DNA from: Microbacterium lushaniae
GTDB lineage: Bacteria; Actinomycetota; Actinomycetes; Actinomycetales; Microbacteriaceae
DNA length: 64,000 nucleotides
NCBI RefSeq assembly: GCF_008727775.1
Contig: NZ_CP044232.1
Span: forward strand, 1,240,001-1,304,000
Direction: 5' to 3'
This document shows positions 40,692 to 49,707 of this stretch, piece by piece (positions within the stretch are counted from its first letter, which is position 1; each line of letters starts with the position of its first letter). Made by a program: the position numbers and the translations under genes. Below the pieces are notes generated by a model that was not told where the DNA came from, did not search any database, and worked only from the letters and a program-made list of their open reading frames with translations.

Positions 40692-42242
40692 ATGTCTGCC
40701 CCCTCCAGCGCTCCCACGCTCATCGCGCCGTCCGCGGCCGCGAGCGACCTCGACGGCCGCCCCCGCACCTACGAGGTGCGCACGTTCGGGTGCCAGATGA
40801 ACGTGCACGACTCCGAGCGCCTGTCCGGCTCCCTCGAGAGCGCGGGTTACGTCCGCGCCGCGGCCGGCGAGGAAGCCGACGTCATCGTCATCAACACGTG
40901 CGCCGTGCGCGACAACGCCGCCGGCAAGCTGTACGGCACCCTCGGGCACTTGAAGTCCCGCAAGGATGTGCATCACGGCATGCAGATCGCCGTCGGCGGG
41001 TGCATGGCGCAGATGGACAAGCAGGCCGTCCTGGACAAGGCGCCCTGGGTCGACGTGGTGTTCGGCACCCACAACATGGGCTCCCTCCCGAACCTGCTCG
41101 AGCGCGCCCGCCACAACGGCGAGGCGGAGCTTGAGATCCTCGAATCCCTCGAGGTGTTCCCCTCGACGCTGCCCACCAAGCGCGACTCCGCCGCCAGCGG
41201 CTGGGTCTCGATCTCCGTCGGCTGCAACAACACCTGCACGTTCTGCATCGTCCCGAGCCTGCGCGGCAAGGAGAAGGACCGCCGTCCCGGCGACATCCTC
41301 AGCGAGATCCGGATGCTGGTGGACGACGGGGCGATCGAGGTGACGCTGCTCGGGCAGAACGTGAACTCCTACGGCGTGGAGTTCGGCGACCGGCTGGCGT
41401 TCGGCAAACTGCTGCGGGCGGCCGGGGAGATCGACGGACTCGAGCGCATCCGGTTCACGAGCCCGCATCCGGCGGCGTTCACCGACGACGTCATCGCGGC
41501 CATGGCCGAGACCCCTGCCGTCATGCCGTCGCTGCACATGCCGCTGCAGTCCGGGAGCGACCGCGTCCTCAAGGCCATGCGGCGCTCGTACCGCAGCGAA
41601 CGGTTCCTGGGGATCCTCGACCGCGTGCGCGAGCGGATGCCCCACGCCGCGATCACGACCGACATCATCGTCGGCTTCCCCGGCGAGACCGATGCGGACT
41701 TCGAAGACACCCTTCGCGTGGTGGCGGCCTCGCGATTCTCCAGCGCCTTCACCTTCCAGTACTCCATCCGTGCCGGCACACCCGCTGCGACCATGCCCGA
41801 CCAGGTGCCCAAGCACGTCGTGCAGGAGCGGTACGAGCGGCTCATCGCGCTGCAGGAGCGGATCTCGCTCGAAGAGAACCAGCGTCAACTGGGGCGCGAA
41901 GTGCGCATCCTCGTCTCCACGGGGGAGGGCAAGAAGGACGCCGCCACCCACCGTCTCACCGGCCGGGCCGAGGACAACCGGCTCGTCCACGTCGAGGTGC
42001 CCGCCGGCTCCGCCGTCCCGAGACCCGGCGATGTCGTGACGGCGGTCGTGACCCACGCCGCGCCGTTCCACCTGCTGGCCGACAGCCCCGACGGTGCACC
42101 GCTGCGGGTGCGGCGTACCCGCGCCGGCGACGCGTGGGATCGTGCGCAGGCCGAATCGTGCGCCGTGCCGGCGGTGCCGGCCGCGGCATCCGGCCCGCGT
42201 CCGGTGTCGCTCGGCCTTCCGGTCTTTCGCGTCGGAGAGTGA
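40692..42242 (+). CDS. miaB: tRNA-2-methylthio-N6-dimethylallyladenosine synthase
   Basis: A 516-residue radical-SAM methylthiotransferase acting on A37 of tRNAs already modified by MiaA. The N-terminal UPF0004 domain has its three cluster cysteines in [16 protein letters not shown] and GGCMAQ. The radical-SAM cluster motif C-x3-C-x2-C is [16 protein letters not shown], and the TRAM domain is near residues 400-460. About 50 extra C-terminal residues are unconserved. The gene ends in a GTGA overlap with miaA. Confidence 0.95.
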   Translation: MSAPSSAPTLIAPSAAASDLDGRPRTYEVRTFGCQMNVHDSERLSGSLESAGYVRAAAGEEADVIVINTCAVRDNAAGKLYGTLGHLKSRKDVHHGMQIAVGGCMAQMDKQAVLDKAPWVDVVFGTHNMGSLPNLLERARHNGEAELEILESLEVFPSTLPTKRDSAASGWVSISVGCNNTCTFCIVPSLRGKEKDRRPGDILSEIRMLVDDGAIEVTLLGQNVNSYGVEFGDRLAFGKLLRAAGEIDGLERIRFTSPHPAAFTDDVIAAMAETPAVMPSLHMPLQSGSDRVLKAMRRSYRSERFLGILDRVRERMPHAAITTDIIVGFPGETDADFEDTLRVVAASRFSSAFTFQYSIRAGTPAATMPDQVPKHVVQERYERLIALQERISLEENQRQLGREVRILVSTGEGKKDAATHRLTGRAEDNRLVHVEVPAGSAVPRPGDVVTAVVTHAAPFHLLADSPDGAPLRVRRTRAGDAWDRAQAESCAVPAVPAAASGPRPVSLGLPVFRVGE

Positions 42243-43162
42243 GCACGCCGCGCCTATGGGCCGTCGTCGGGGCCACCGGCACCGGCAAGTCCGCGCTGTC
42301 GCTGGCCCTCGCCGAGGCGCTGATCGCGTCGGGCCGCGGGGCGGAGATCGTCAACGCCGACGCCATGCAGCTGTACCGCGGTATGGACATCGGCACGGCG
42401 AAGCTTCCCGTGACCGAGCGCCGCAGCATACCGCACCACCTCCTGGACGTGCTCGAGGTCACCGAGGAGGCGGCGGTGGCGTGGTACCAGGATGCCGCGC
42501 GCGCGACGATCCGCGGCATCCACGAGCGCGGCGCCGATGCGATCCTCGTCGGCGGCTCGGGGCTGTACGTGTCGGCCGTCATCCACGACTTCCGCTTCCC
42601 CCCGCGTGACCCGCAGGTGCGCGCGCGACTGGAGGCGGAACTGGCCGAGCACGGTGCCGGTGCCCTCTTCGCCCGGTTGCGCGCGGCCGATCCCGCCACC
42701 GCCGCCCGCGTCGACCCGGCCAACGGCCGTCGGATCGTGCGCGCGCTGGAAGTGCTCGCGCAGGGGGAGGCCACCCACGGCGCGGCCCTCCCCGATCGGC
42801 CCGCGCCGTGGCATCCGGCCACGCACGTGATCGGCGCGCACATCGAGCGCGCCGAGCTCGTCGCGATGCTGGACGCCCGCGTGGAGGGGATGTGGCGGGC
42901 AGGGCTCGTCGAGGAGGCCGACGCGCTGCGCGAACGCGGGCTCGAGAAGGGCGTGACCGCGCGGCGGGCGATCGGCTACGCGCAGGCGCTCGCCCAGCTG
43001 CGCGGCGAGGTCACCGCCGAGGAGGCGATCGCGCAGACGCAGGCGCTGACCCGCCGCTACGCGCGACGGCAGGTGTCGTGGTTCCGCCGCTACGCCGACC
43101 TCACGTGGGTCGACGCGCGCACGGCCGACGCGGCCGCGCTGGCCGGCGCGACCGCCCCATAG
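42239..43162 (+). CDS. miaA: tRNA dimethylallyltransferase
   Basis: A 307-residue prenyltransferase that adds the dimethylallyl group to A37 of tRNAs reading UNN codons. The P-loop is [12 protein letters not shown] at the N-terminus, then [29 protein letters not shown] and [10 protein letters not shown]. The C-terminal [13 protein letters not shown] block binds tRNA. The GTG start overlaps the miaB stop, coupling the two consecutive steps of ms2i6A formation. Confidence 0.95.
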   Translation: MSTPRLWAVVGATGTGKSALSLALAEALIASGRGAEIVNADAMQLYRGMDIGTAKLPVTERRSIPHHLLDVLEVTEEAAVAWYQDAARATIRGIHERGADAILVGGSGLYVSAVIHDFRFPPRDPQVRARLEAELAEHGAGALFARLRAADPATAARVDPANGRRIVRALEVLAQGEATHGAALPDRPAPWHPATHVIGAHIERAELVAMLDARVEGMWRAGLVEEADALRERGLEKGVTARRAIGYAQALAQLRGEVTAEEAIAQTQALTRRYARRQVSWFRRYADLTWVDARTADAAALAGATAP

Positions 43163-43165
43163 ACT
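43160..43165 (+). promoter_or_regulatory. -10 element, leaderless promoter of dapF
   Basis: TAGACT, 6 nt, then ATG 43,172; its first base is in the miaA stop region. Confidence 0.55.
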
Positions 43166-43171
43166 GGTCCG

Positions 43172-44023
43172 ATGCCGCTCACGCTCCCCTTCACCAAGGG
43201 CCACGGGACCGGAAACGACTTCGTCGTGATCGCCGATCCCGAGGGCGACCTCGACCTGTCGGACGCGCAGGTCGCGACGCTGTGCGACCGCCACTTCGGC
43301 ATCGGCGCCGACGGCGTGCTGCGGGTCGTGCGCTCGCGAGCCCTGGCGGAGGGCGCAACCGCCGATGGTGCCGAGTGGTTCATGGACTACCGCAACGCCG
43401 ACGGCTCCAAGGCGGAGATGTGCGGCAACGGCACACGCGTGTTCGCGAAGTACCTGGTCGACGCCGGGCTCGCGAGCATCGACGACGGGCTGCGCATCGG
43501 CACGCGAGCCGGCGTGAAGACCCTCACTCGCAGCGATGACGGCTTCGAGGTCGACCTCGGCGCGTTCGCGATCGAGCCGGCGGAGACCCTCGTGCGGGCC
43601 CGCGGGCTGGATGTCGCACGCCCGGGCGTGGGCGTGGACGTCGGCAACCCGCACGTCGTGGTGGCACTGTCCTCCCGCGCCGAGCTGGACGGCCTCGACC
43701 TCGCCTACCAGCCGATGCTGGAGCCCGCGCCCCGCCACGGTGCCAACGTCGAGTTCGTGGTCCCTGCCGACCCGCTCGTGCGCGATGGAGTGGGGAGCCT
43801 GCGGATGCGGGTGTTCGAGCGCGGCGTGGGGGAGACCCTCAGCTGCGGCACGGGCGTCGCCGCCGCGGCGCTGGCCGTGCGCCACTGGGCGGGACCGGCG
43901 GCGCCGGACCGCTGGATGGTCGACGTTCCCGGCGGGCGCCTGGGGGTCCGCGTGCGCGCGGGCGACGTGCTGCTGTCAGGCCCGGCATCCCTCGTCTTCT
44001 CGGGCGAGGTCACCCTCGCCTGA
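43172..44023 (+). CDS. dapF: Diaminopimelate epimerase
   Basis: A 283-residue cofactor-free epimerase converting LL- to meso-diaminopimelate. Both catalytic cysteines are present: Cys84 in EMCGNGTR and Cys225 in [23 protein letters not shown] at the start and [13 protein letters not shown] in the middle are family blocks. Leaderless ATG. The stop abuts the stop of the convergent methyltransferase with no gap. Confidence 0.95.
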   Translation: MPLTLPFTKGHGTGNDFVVIADPEGDLDLSDAQVATLCDRHFGIGADGVLRVVRSRALAEGATADGAEWFMDYRNADGSKAEMCGNGTRVFAKYLVDAGLASIDDGLRIGTRAGVKTLTRSDDGFEVDLGAFAIEPAETLVRARGLDVARPGVGVDVGNPHVVVALSSRAELDGLDLAYQPMLEPAPRHGANVEFVVPADPLVRDGVGSLRMRVFERGVGETLSCGTGVAAAALAVRHWAGPAAPDRWMVDVPGGRLGVRVRAGDVLLSGPASLVFSGEVTLA

Positions 44024-44665
44024 TCAGGGCAGTTCGATGGTGCCGGTCTCCGGCGTTCCGTGGCGGCGGACCTTGAGCACGCGGTATCCGCGTCCCGTCG
44101 CCGCCCTGTGCACGCCGTACCCGCGCGGGAACGTCGCCGCCAGCCACCGCTGGAGCGAGTCGGAGCCGAGGTTGCGCTGCACCACGAGCCACGCGTCCGA
44201 TCGCTCGTCCAGGCGCGGGATCCAGCGCTCGAGCATGCTGTGCAGCTCGTTCTTGCCCACCCGGATCGGCGGGTTGGAGCGGATGGTGCGGAACTTCACG
44301 TCGTCGGGAACATCCTCGGGGCGCACGGCGTTGACGTTGGGGAGTCCCAGTTCCTCGGCATTGCGCCGCACAAGGTCCAGGGCCCGCTCGTTGACGTCGA
44401 CCGCCCACACCGTGGCGCGCGGCGATTCCAGTGCAAGTGTCAACGCGATCGGGCCCCAGCCGCAGCCGAGATCGAGGAAATGGCCGCCGGAGGGCGGCGG
44501 GGGCGTGTGGGACAGCAGCACTGCGGTACCGGCGTCGAGCCGGTCGGGGCTGAAGACTCCAGACGCCGTCGTCACTTCCCGATCCTGTCCCGCCAGCGAG
44601 ACACGGATGCGGCGCAACTGAGAGGGGCTCGAAGGCGACGCGCTGAAGTAGTGGTCGCTCCCCAT
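44024..44665 (-). CDS. SAM-dependent methyltransferase (RsmC/RlmG-like small-subunit type)
   Basis: A 213-residue class I methyltransferase with the MTS domain of rRNA guanine N2-methylases. The SAM loop is FLDLGCGWGPIALTLA near residue 65, VWAVDVNERAL is the ribose-binding acidic strand, and the catalytic-type motif is NPPI (in RSNPPIRVGKNEL). Unlike E. coli RsmC it lacks the N-terminal half. Start: the ATG 6 nt after TACGCT; the frame is open further upstream but without support. Confidence 0.8.
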   Translation of the reverse strand: MGSDHYFSASPSSPSQLRRIRVSLAGQDREVTTASGVFSPDRLDAGTAVLLSHTPPPPSGGHFLDLGCGWGPIALTLALESPRATVWAVDVNERALDLVRRNAEELGLPNVNAVRPEDVPDDVKFRTIRSNPPIRVGKNELHSMLERWIPRLDERSDAWLVVQRNLGSDSLQRWLAATFPRGYGVHRAATGRGYRVLKVRRHGTPETGTIELP

Positions 44666-44671
44666 GCCGAG

Positions 44672-44677
44672 AGCGTA
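44672..44677 (-). promoter_or_regulatory. -10 element, leaderless promoter of the methyltransferase
   Basis: TACGCT, 6 nt, then ATG 44,665 on the minus strand. Confidence 0.5.
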
Positions 44678-44706
44678 GCGGAAGAGTATCGGCGCAGGGG
44701 GAGAGT

Positions 44707-44712
44707 TAGAGT
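44707..44712 (+). promoter_or_regulatory. -10 element for the hflX leader ORF and hflX
   Basis: TAGAGT, 6 nt, then the leader-ORF ATG 44,719. Confidence 0.55.
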
Positions 44713-44718
44713 GCAGGG

Positions 44719-44772
44719 ATGTGCCGGCCGACACCAGCCGGGCGCAGGATTCCGCGGAAAAGGATGAGATGA
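44719..44772 (+). CDS. Leaderless 17-codon upstream ORF coupled to hflX
   Basis: ATG 44,719 lies exactly 6 nt after TAGAGT and opens MCRPTPAGRRIPRKRMR (six arginines and one lysine). Its TGA (44,770-44,772) overlaps the hflX ATG in an ATGA. The ORF also spans the purine-rich stretch AAAAGG that could serve as the hflX ribosome-binding site. Expression is inferred. Confidence 0.5.
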   Translation: MCRPTPAGRRIPRKRMR

Positions 44773-46310
44773 CGGACACCACCACACCCCGCAACGGGCA
44801 GGACGCGCCCGTCGCCGGCACGCACGCGGCGGACACGGATCCCGTGGAGCGGGTGCTCGCGCACGCCGACGCGCGCTCGGGGGTCCGCGTGTTCGGAGCC
44901 GCTCAGGCGCTGCAGGACGAGACCACCGTCGCCTACGGCGACACCGACGGCGAGCAGTGGGACCGCGAGGAGCGCGCAGCGCTGCGACGCGTGGGCGGGC
45001 TCTCCACCGAGCTCGAAGACGTCACCGAGGTCGAGTACCGCCAGCTGCGCCTGGAGAACGTCGTGCTCGTGGGCGTGCACCCCCAGGGGTCGCAGGAGGA
45101 CGCCGAGAACTCCCTGCGCGAACTGGCGGCCCTGGCCGAGACCGCCGGCGCCGTGGTGCTGGACGGCGTGCTGCAGCGGCGGCCGCATCCCGACCCGGCC
45201 ACGTACGTCGGGCGGGGCAAGGCGCAGGAGCTGCGTGACATCGTCGTGGCCGTCGGTGCCGACACCGTGATCGCCGACACCGAGCTCGCGCCCAGCCAGC
45301 GGCGCGCCCTCGAGGACGTCGTGAAGGTCAAGGTCATCGACCGCACGACGGTGATCCTCGACATCTTCAGCCAGCACGCCAAGAGCCGCGAGGGCAAGGC
45401 GCAGGTCGAGCTCGCGCAGCTGGAATACCTCTTGCCGCGGCTGCGCGGGTGGGGTGACTCCATGAGCCGCCAGGCCGGTGGCCAGGTCGGCGCCGGCGGT
45501 GCCGGGATGGGTTCGCGCGGTCCCGGTGAGACGAAGATCGAGCTGGACCGCCGCCGCATCCGCACGCGCATGGCGCTGCTGCGCCGCCAGATCCGCGACT
45601 TCGCGCCCGCGCGCGAGGCCAAGCGCGCCGAGCGCAAACGCAACGTCATCCCCGCCGTCGCGATCGCCGGCTACACCAACGCCGGCAAGTCGAGTCTCCT
45701 CAACCGCCTCACCCGCGCGGGTGTGCTGGTGGAGAACGCCCTGTTCGCGACGCTGGATGCCACGGTGCGCCGGTCGCAGACCGCCGACGGCCGTGTCTAC
45801 ACGCTCACCGACACGGTCGGCTTCGTCCGCAACCTGCCCCACCAGCTGGTCGAGGCGTTCCGTTCGACGCTGGAGGAGGTCGGCGACGCCGACGTCATCG
45901 TCCACGTCGTGGACGGATCCCACCCCGACCCGGCGGCGCAGCTGGCGACCGTGCGCGATGTCATGGGCGATGTCGGTGCCCGCTCGACGCGCGAGATCGT
46001 CGTGTTCAACAAGGCCGACCTGCTCGATCCCGACACGCGGCTGGTGTTGCGCGGGCTGCAGCCGGACGCGCTGTTCGTCTCCTCCCGGACGGGCGAGGGC
46101 ATCGGGGAGCTTCGCGCCGCGATCGAGGACGCCCTGCCGCTGCCGGCGGTGGAGGTGCGCGCGGTCGTCCCGTACGACCGCGGCGATCTGATCTCCGCGG
46201 CGCACGACTCCGGCCTCATCCTGGCCCAGGAGCACCGCGCCGAGGGCACGTTCCTGCACGCGCACGTGGGCGAGCGCCTCGCCGCAGAGCTGGCACCCTT
46301 CGCCTCCTGA
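44769..46310 (+). CDS. hflX: Ribosome-associated GTPase HflX
   Basis: A 513-residue GTPase that binds stalled 50S/70S ribosomes and splits them under stress. The N-terminal HflX domain (LVGVHPQGSQEDAENSLRELAALAETAGA...YVGRGKAQEL) is followed by a linker GGxGxGxRGPGE and the G domain: G1 GYTNAGKSSLLN, G3 DTVGFVRNLP, G4 FNKADLL. A 60-residue acidic N-terminal extension is typical of actinobacteria. ATG 44,769 was chosen because the leader ORF stops on it and AAAAGG precedes it. Confidence 0.93.
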   Translation: MTDTTTPRNGQDAPVAGTHAADTDPVERVLAHADARSGVRVFGAAQALQDETTVAYGDTDGEQWDREERAALRRVGGLSTELEDVTEVEYRQLRLENVVLVGVHPQGSQEDAENSLRELAALAETAGAVVLDGVLQRRPHPDPATYVGRGKAQELRDIVVAVGADTVIADTELAPSQRRALEDVVKVKVIDRTTVILDIFSQHAKSREGKAQVELAQLEYLLPRLRGWGDSMSRQAGGQVGAGGAGMGSRGPGETKIELDRRRIRTRMALLRRQIRDFAPAREAKRAERKRNVIPAVAIAGYTNAGKSSLLNRLTRAGVLVENALFATLDATVRRSQTADGRVYTLTDTVGFVRNLPHQLVEAFRSTLEEVGDADVIVHVVDGSHPDPAAQLATVRDVMGDVGARSTREIVVFNKADLLDPDTRLVLRGLQPDALFVSSRTGEGIGELRAAIEDALPLPAVEVRAVVPYDRGDLISAAHDSGLILAQEHRAEGTFLHAHVGERLAAELAPFAS

Positions 46311-46326
46311 CCCGTGCCCCGCACGG

Positions 46327-46394
46327 CGAAAGTGCATCGCCTCGGCGAGAGTGCACGGGATCCGGTGCGGATTCGCCGAGGTGATGCACTCTCG
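46327..46394. repeat. Four-unit palindromic element C
   Basis: Unit CGARAGTGCA occurs at 46,327 and 46,346 (both perfect), then inverted at 46,366 (degenerate) and 46,385 (perfect); both pairs are 19 nt apart. It folds as AGTGCATC with GATGCACT, then CCTCGGCGA with TCGCCGAGG, then GCAC with GTGC. It shares 56 of 68 bases with element B (23,641). It lies between convergent hflX and the S9 peptidase. Confidence 0.88.
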
Positions 46395-46408
46395 GCGAAC
46401 CGGCCGGG

Positions 46409-48325
46409 TCAGGACAGGGGGAGCGGCGGCACGCCCGGCGTGGCGAACCCGAACACCTGCCCGAGGAAGGCCAGCTCGCTCTCGAGGGCGTGCACGATCG
46501 TCTCGGCACGGCGGAAGCCGTGCCCCTCACCCTCGTACACCACGTAGGCGTGCGGGATGCCGCGGGCCACGAGCGCGTCGCGGATCGCCTCGGCCTGCGC
46601 CGGGGGGACCACCGCGTCCTCCGCGCCCTGCAGGATCAGCAGCGGCACGGTGAATCCCTCCGGGCGGCTCAGCGGCGACCGCTCGCGGTAGACCTCCTCC
46701 GCCTCCGGCAGCGGGCCGATGAGCCCGTCGAGGTAGCGGGCTTCGAAGTCGTGCGAGTCCTCGGCGAGGGTGCGGGCGTCACCCACGGCGTAACGGGCGA
46801 CGCCGGCCGAGAAGACATCCGTCCCCACGAGCGCCGCCAGCACCGTCCACCCGCCCGCCGACCCGCCGTCGATCGCGAGTCGTGCACCGTCGGCCTCGCC
46901 CCGCGCCACGAGCGCGCTCGCGGCGGCGGCGACGTCCTCGACGTCGACGACCCCCCACTGGCCGCGCAGCCGCTCGCGGTACGCGCGACCGTAGCCGGTG
47001 GAACCGCCGTAGTTCACATCGAGCACCCCGATGCCGCGACTGGTGAAGTACGCCGTCTTGGCGGATGCGGCAGGTCCGACGTGGGCGGTGGGTCCGCCGT
47101 GCACGAGAACGAGATAGGGCGGGCGTTCCCCTGGCATGCCGGTGTGCTCGGGGTTGGTGGGCGGGTAGGCGAAGGCGTGCACGGGGCCGCGCGGGCCATC
47201 GGTGGTCACCGCCCGCGGGCGCGGCATCCACTCCTCCGGCAGCACGGCGGCACCGCCGGTGACGAGCGCGGCGGGCGCGTCGGTGTCGAGGTCGACCAGC
47301 CACAGTCCGCTCTGCTGCACCGTCCCCGAGCCGGAGACGAGCACGCGGCGCCCGCGGGCGTCTTCCACGAGGGCGCCGGAGGTCACGGGGACCGGGAGCG
47401 TCCGCACGCCGCCCCCGACGACGGCGACGATCTCGTCGGCGCCGTGCGTGCGCACCGCGACGAATCCGCCGTCCACGGGTGCGAACCAGCGCGATCCCAG
47501 GACCCACAGGCCGCCGCCGGTGTCGGCGTCGGCGGGGGCGAGCGGATGCGGCGTGCCATCCAGGCGCGTGCGCCACACGTTCCACCGCCCGGTGCGGTCA
47601 TCGAGGTAGGTGAGCTCGTCATCGGCCGTCCACTCGGGCTGCAGGGGAGCCGAGCCGTCGCCGCCGGCGATGACCGTCCAGGTCCGGACGACGCCGTCTT
47701 CGAGGGCGCCGACCCGCAGCTGCGTGCGATCCCACGGCATGTCCGGGTGGTTCCACGCGATCCAGGCCAGCCGCGTGCCGTCGGGGGACAGCGCCGGCTG
47801 CGCGACGAAGTCGCTGCCGGCCACGAGGCTGCGCACGGCGGCGTCATCTGCGGCGCCGGAGCCGTCGAGGGGGATCGCCACGATGTCGCGCCGCGGCGTG
47901 CGGGCGTCGCGGTCGCTCTCGCGCACGGCGAGCAGGATGCCGGCCTGCATCCGCAGCCCGCCGTAGCGCACCCCCTCGCGCGGCGGCGTCAGCGCCCGCG
48001 GCTCGCCCCCCGGTGGCAGCATCCGGACGCGGCCGTCGGCCTTCTCGACGTAGACGAGCTCGCCGTCGTCGGTGACCTCCCACGCTCCGCCGCCGTACTC
48101 GTGCACGCGCGAGCGGGCGCTGCCGGGGGCGGGGAGGACGTCGGCCACGGCGCCGTCCGCCGTGCGGCGCCGCACGGTCGTCCGGCCGCCCTCCTCCGGC
48201 ACCGTCTGGCCCCACCAGATCTCGTCGCCGACGAAACGGGCCCCGTCGATGCGGGGCGAGGCCGTCGCGACGGCCTGGGCGGACAGGGGAGACGGCCAGG
48301 ATCCGAAGGGCAGGGGAGTCGGCAT
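46409..48325 (-). CDS. S9 family dipeptidyl aminopeptidase/acylaminoacyl-peptidase
   Basis: A 638-residue serine peptidase of the S9C type. Residues about 30-370 form a beta-propeller (repeats such as SPDGTRLAWIAW); the rest is the hydrolase domain with Ser in DGGSAGGWT, Asp in QGAEDAVVP and His in GEGHGFRR. LVLVHGGPTAHVG and VNYGGSTGYGRAYRERLRGQWG are the family's oxyanion and lid blocks. No signal peptide is seen, so it is probably cytoplasmic and cuts short peptides. Leaderless start: TAGGCT, 6 nt, ATG. Confidence 0.88.
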   Translation of the reverse strand: MPTPLPFGSWPSPLSAQAVATASPRIDGARFVGDEIWWGQTVPEEGGRTTVRRRTADGAVADVLPAPGSARSRVHEYGGGAWEVTDDGELVYVEKADGRVRMLPPGGEPRALTPPREGVRYGGLRMQAGILLAVRESDRDARTPRRDIVAIPLDGSGAADDAAVRSLVAGSDFVAQPALSPDGTRLAWIAWNHPDMPWDRTQLRVGALEDGVVRTWTVIAGGDGSAPLQPEWTADDELTYLDDRTGRWNVWRTRLDGTPHPLAPADADTGGGLWVLGSRWFAPVDGGFVAVRTHGADEIVAVVGGGVRTLPVPVTSGALVEDARGRRVLVSGSGTVQQSGLWLVDLDTDAPAALVTGGAAVLPEEWMPRPRAVTTDGPRGPVHAFAYPPTNPEHTGMPGERPPYLVLVHGGPTAHVGPAASAKTAYFTSRGIGVLDVNYGGSTGYGRAYRERLRGQWGVVDVEDVAAAASALVARGEADGARLAIDGGSAGGWTVLAALVGTDVFSAGVARYAVGDARTLAEDSHDFEARYLDGLIGPLPEAEEVYRERSPLSRPEGFTVPLLILQGAEDAVVPPAQAEAIRDALVARGIPHAYVVYEGEGHGFRRAETIVHALESELAFLGQVFGFATPGVPPLPLS

Positions 48326-48331
48326 CCCGTC

Positions 48332-48337
48332 AGCCTA
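48332..48337 (-). promoter_or_regulatory. -10 element, leaderless promoter of the S9C peptidase
   Basis: TAGGCT, 6 nt, then ATG 48,325 on the minus strand. Confidence 0.55.
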
Positions 48338-48394
48338 GGCGCCGCGTCGCGCCCGCCCACGGAGTCGCCGTGCCGAGCGCCCGGTGCGTGCCGG

Positions 48395-49075
48395 TCAGAC
48401 GGCGCGCAGCACCGCCACGACGCGGCCGAGGACGACGGCGTCGTCGCCGAGGATCGGCTCGAAGGCGGAGTTGCGCGGCAGCAGCCACGTGTGGCCGTCG
48501 CGACGGCGGAACGTCTTCACCGTCGCCTCCCCGTCCAGCATCGCCGCGACGATCTCACCGTTCTCCGCCGTCGCCTGCGACCGGATGACCACCCAGTCGC
48601 CGTCGCAGATGGCCGCGTCGATCATCGATTCGCCGGAGACCTTGAGCATGAACAGGTCGCCCTTGCCCACGAGCTGGCGGGGGAGGGGGAAGATCTCCTC
48701 CACCTGCTGATCCGCGGTGATGGGAACGCCCGCCGCGATGCGTCCCACCAGCGGCACCAAGGCGGCGTCGCCGAGGGCGGGGGCGGTGTCGGCGGGGTTC
48801 TCCGCGGCGGTGCCGGGCAGGTCGATGAGCACTTCCATCGCGCGCGTCTTGCCCGGGTCGCGGCGCAGATAGCCGCTGAGTTCGAGCTGGTTGAGCTGGT
48901 GGGTGACGCTGGAGAGCGACTTCAGGCCCACGGCGTCACCGATCTCCCGCATGCTCGGCGGATAGCCGTGCCGCGCGATCGAGCGCTGGATGACCTCGAG
49001 GATCGCCAGCTGCTTGTCGCTGAGGCTCTTTCGCCGGCGTGTCTGCGGCTTGTCGCGAGCGGTCGCGTCGGTCAT
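48395..49075 (-). CDS. lexA: SOS repressor LexA
   Basis: A 226-residue repressor of the SOS regulon. The N-terminal winged helix reads [48 protein letters not shown]; the self-cleavage site is Ala115-Gly116 in GRIAAGVP; the Ser-Lys dyad is Ser150 (SGESMID) and Lys187 (ATVKTF). ATG 49,075 follows GGGAGGGAG. The frame is open to 49,543 but upstream residues have no homology to LexA. It is divergent from the LysM gene across a 253-bp region. Confidence 0.97.
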   Translation of the reverse strand: MTDATARDKPQTRRRKSLSDKQLAILEVIQRSIARHGYPPSMREIGDAVGLKSLSSVTHQLNQLELSGYLRRDPGKTRAMEVLIDLPGTAAENPADTAPALGDAALVPLVGRIAAGVPITADQQVEEIFPLPRQLVGKGDLFMLKVSGESMIDAAICDGDWVVIRSQATAENGEIVAAMLDGEATVKTFRRRDGHTWLLPRNSAFEPILGDDAVVLGRVVAVLRAV

Positions 49076-49202
49076 TCTCGTGCTCCCTCCCGTGCCCGCC
49101 ATGGCACCGGTCTTCGAATGTCGGAGGTCCGTGATGGTCTTCCGTTGTCGAAACCGTATCCGGTATCGCGCTGCAGATCCCGCTACACCACGCGTGTCGC
49201 GT

Positions 49203-49216
49203 TCGATCCGTATCGA
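49203..49216. promoter_or_regulatory. Palindrome TCGAT-CCGT-ATCGA in the lexA/LysM-gene divergent region
   Basis: A 5-4-5 palindrome about 130 bp upstream of lexA. Its spacing differs from the LexA consensus (5-6-5 outer pentamers), so it may be a degenerate or different operator. Confidence 0.3.
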
Positions 49217-49228
49217 TAACAGAAACGA

Positions 49229-49258
49229 TTGACAGACGAACAGTATCGAAGATAGATT
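49229..49258 (+). promoter_or_regulatory. Promoter of the LysM gene (TTGACA - 18 bp - TAGATT)
   Basis: A consensus -35 (49,229-49,234) and a -10 (49,253-49,258). It is the only near-consensus sigma-70 -35 I noticed in the window, and the LexA box covers its -10. Confidence 0.65.
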
Positions 49259-49261
49259 CGG
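49246..49261. promoter_or_regulatory. LexA-type SOS box over the LysM-gene promoter
   Basis: TCGAAGATAGATTCGG: outer pentamers TCGAA and TTCGg at the correct 6-nt gap, nine of ten outer bases matching consensus, inner C/G not matching. It covers the -10 of the LysM gene and may also repress lexA. Confidence 0.6.
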
Positions 49262-49266
49262 AATAC

Positions 49267-49310
49267 AGGTTCGCATCCGGCCCTCCCGGCCGAGGATCGG
49301 ATGCGAACCT
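49267..49310 (+). promoter_or_regulatory. 13-bp stem at the 5' end of the LysM-gene mRNA
   Basis: AGGTTCGCATCCG (49,267-49,279) pairs perfectly with 49,298-49,310; an inner CGGCC/GGCCG stem caps it. The predicted transcription start (about 49,265) is immediately before it, and the GAGGAGG ribosome-binding site lies 9 nt after it. Confidence 0.6.
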
Positions 49311-49328
49311 TCCGCCAGAGGAGGAGCC

Positions 49329-49679
49329 ATGGCCACCATCGCGAGCGTCGCCCCCACCACCCGTCTGCGTCTGACGGCGCGCGGCCGCCGGCTGCTGGCG
49401 GGTCTGGCCGCACTCCCCGCCGCGGTCGCCATCGCTGTGGCGGTGCTCGGCGGCGGGAGCGCCCTGGCGTCCGCCGAGGGCGGCGCGACGGCCGGTACCT
49501 TCACCGAGATCACGGTCATGTCGGGGGAGTCCCTGTGGTCCATCGCGCAGGACCTCGCCCCTCACGCCGACCCGCGGGACGTCGTCGAGGAGATCACGCG
49601 ACTGAACGTGCTGGAGTCCTCCAGCGTCTCGGCCGGTCAGCGCCTGGCGATTCCGCTGGAGTACGCGCCGCAGTCATAG
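49329..49679 (+). CDS. LysM-domain protein, candidate SOS cell-division inhibitor (YneA/DivS/ChiZ-like)
   Basis: A 116-residue protein: basic N-terminus, one membrane segment or signal ([20 protein letters not shown], about 24-44), then a single LysM domain at about 62-112 ([33 protein letters not shown]...[10 protein letters not shown]). A small LysM protein divergent from lexA is the arrangement of B. subtilis YneA, Corynebacterium DivS and M. tuberculosis Rv2719c, all SOS-induced and blocking septation. The LexA box on its promoter supports the same role here. ATG 49,329 follows GAGGAGG. Confidence 0.8.
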   Translation: MATIASVAPTTRLRLTARGRRLLAGLAALPAAVAIAVAVLGGGSALASAEGGATAGTFTEITVMSGESLWSIAQDLAPHADPRDVVEEITRLNVLESSSVSAGQRLAIPLEYAPQS

Positions 49680-49694
49680 GTCAGCGCCTCGCCG

Positions 49695-49700
49695 TAGCAT
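49695..49700 (+). promoter_or_regulatory. -10 element, leaderless promoter of hisC
   Basis: TAGCAT, 7 nt, then ATG 49,708. The spacer GGGAGGA could also serve as a ribosome-binding site on a longer transcript. Confidence 0.45.
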
Positions 49701-49707
49701 GGGAGGA

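Noticed and set aside
48395..49543. LexA extended to 382 residues by an upstream ATG
   Set aside because: The extra 156 residues cross the divergent promoter region, have no LexA homology, and ATG 49,075 has a strong ribosome-binding site.
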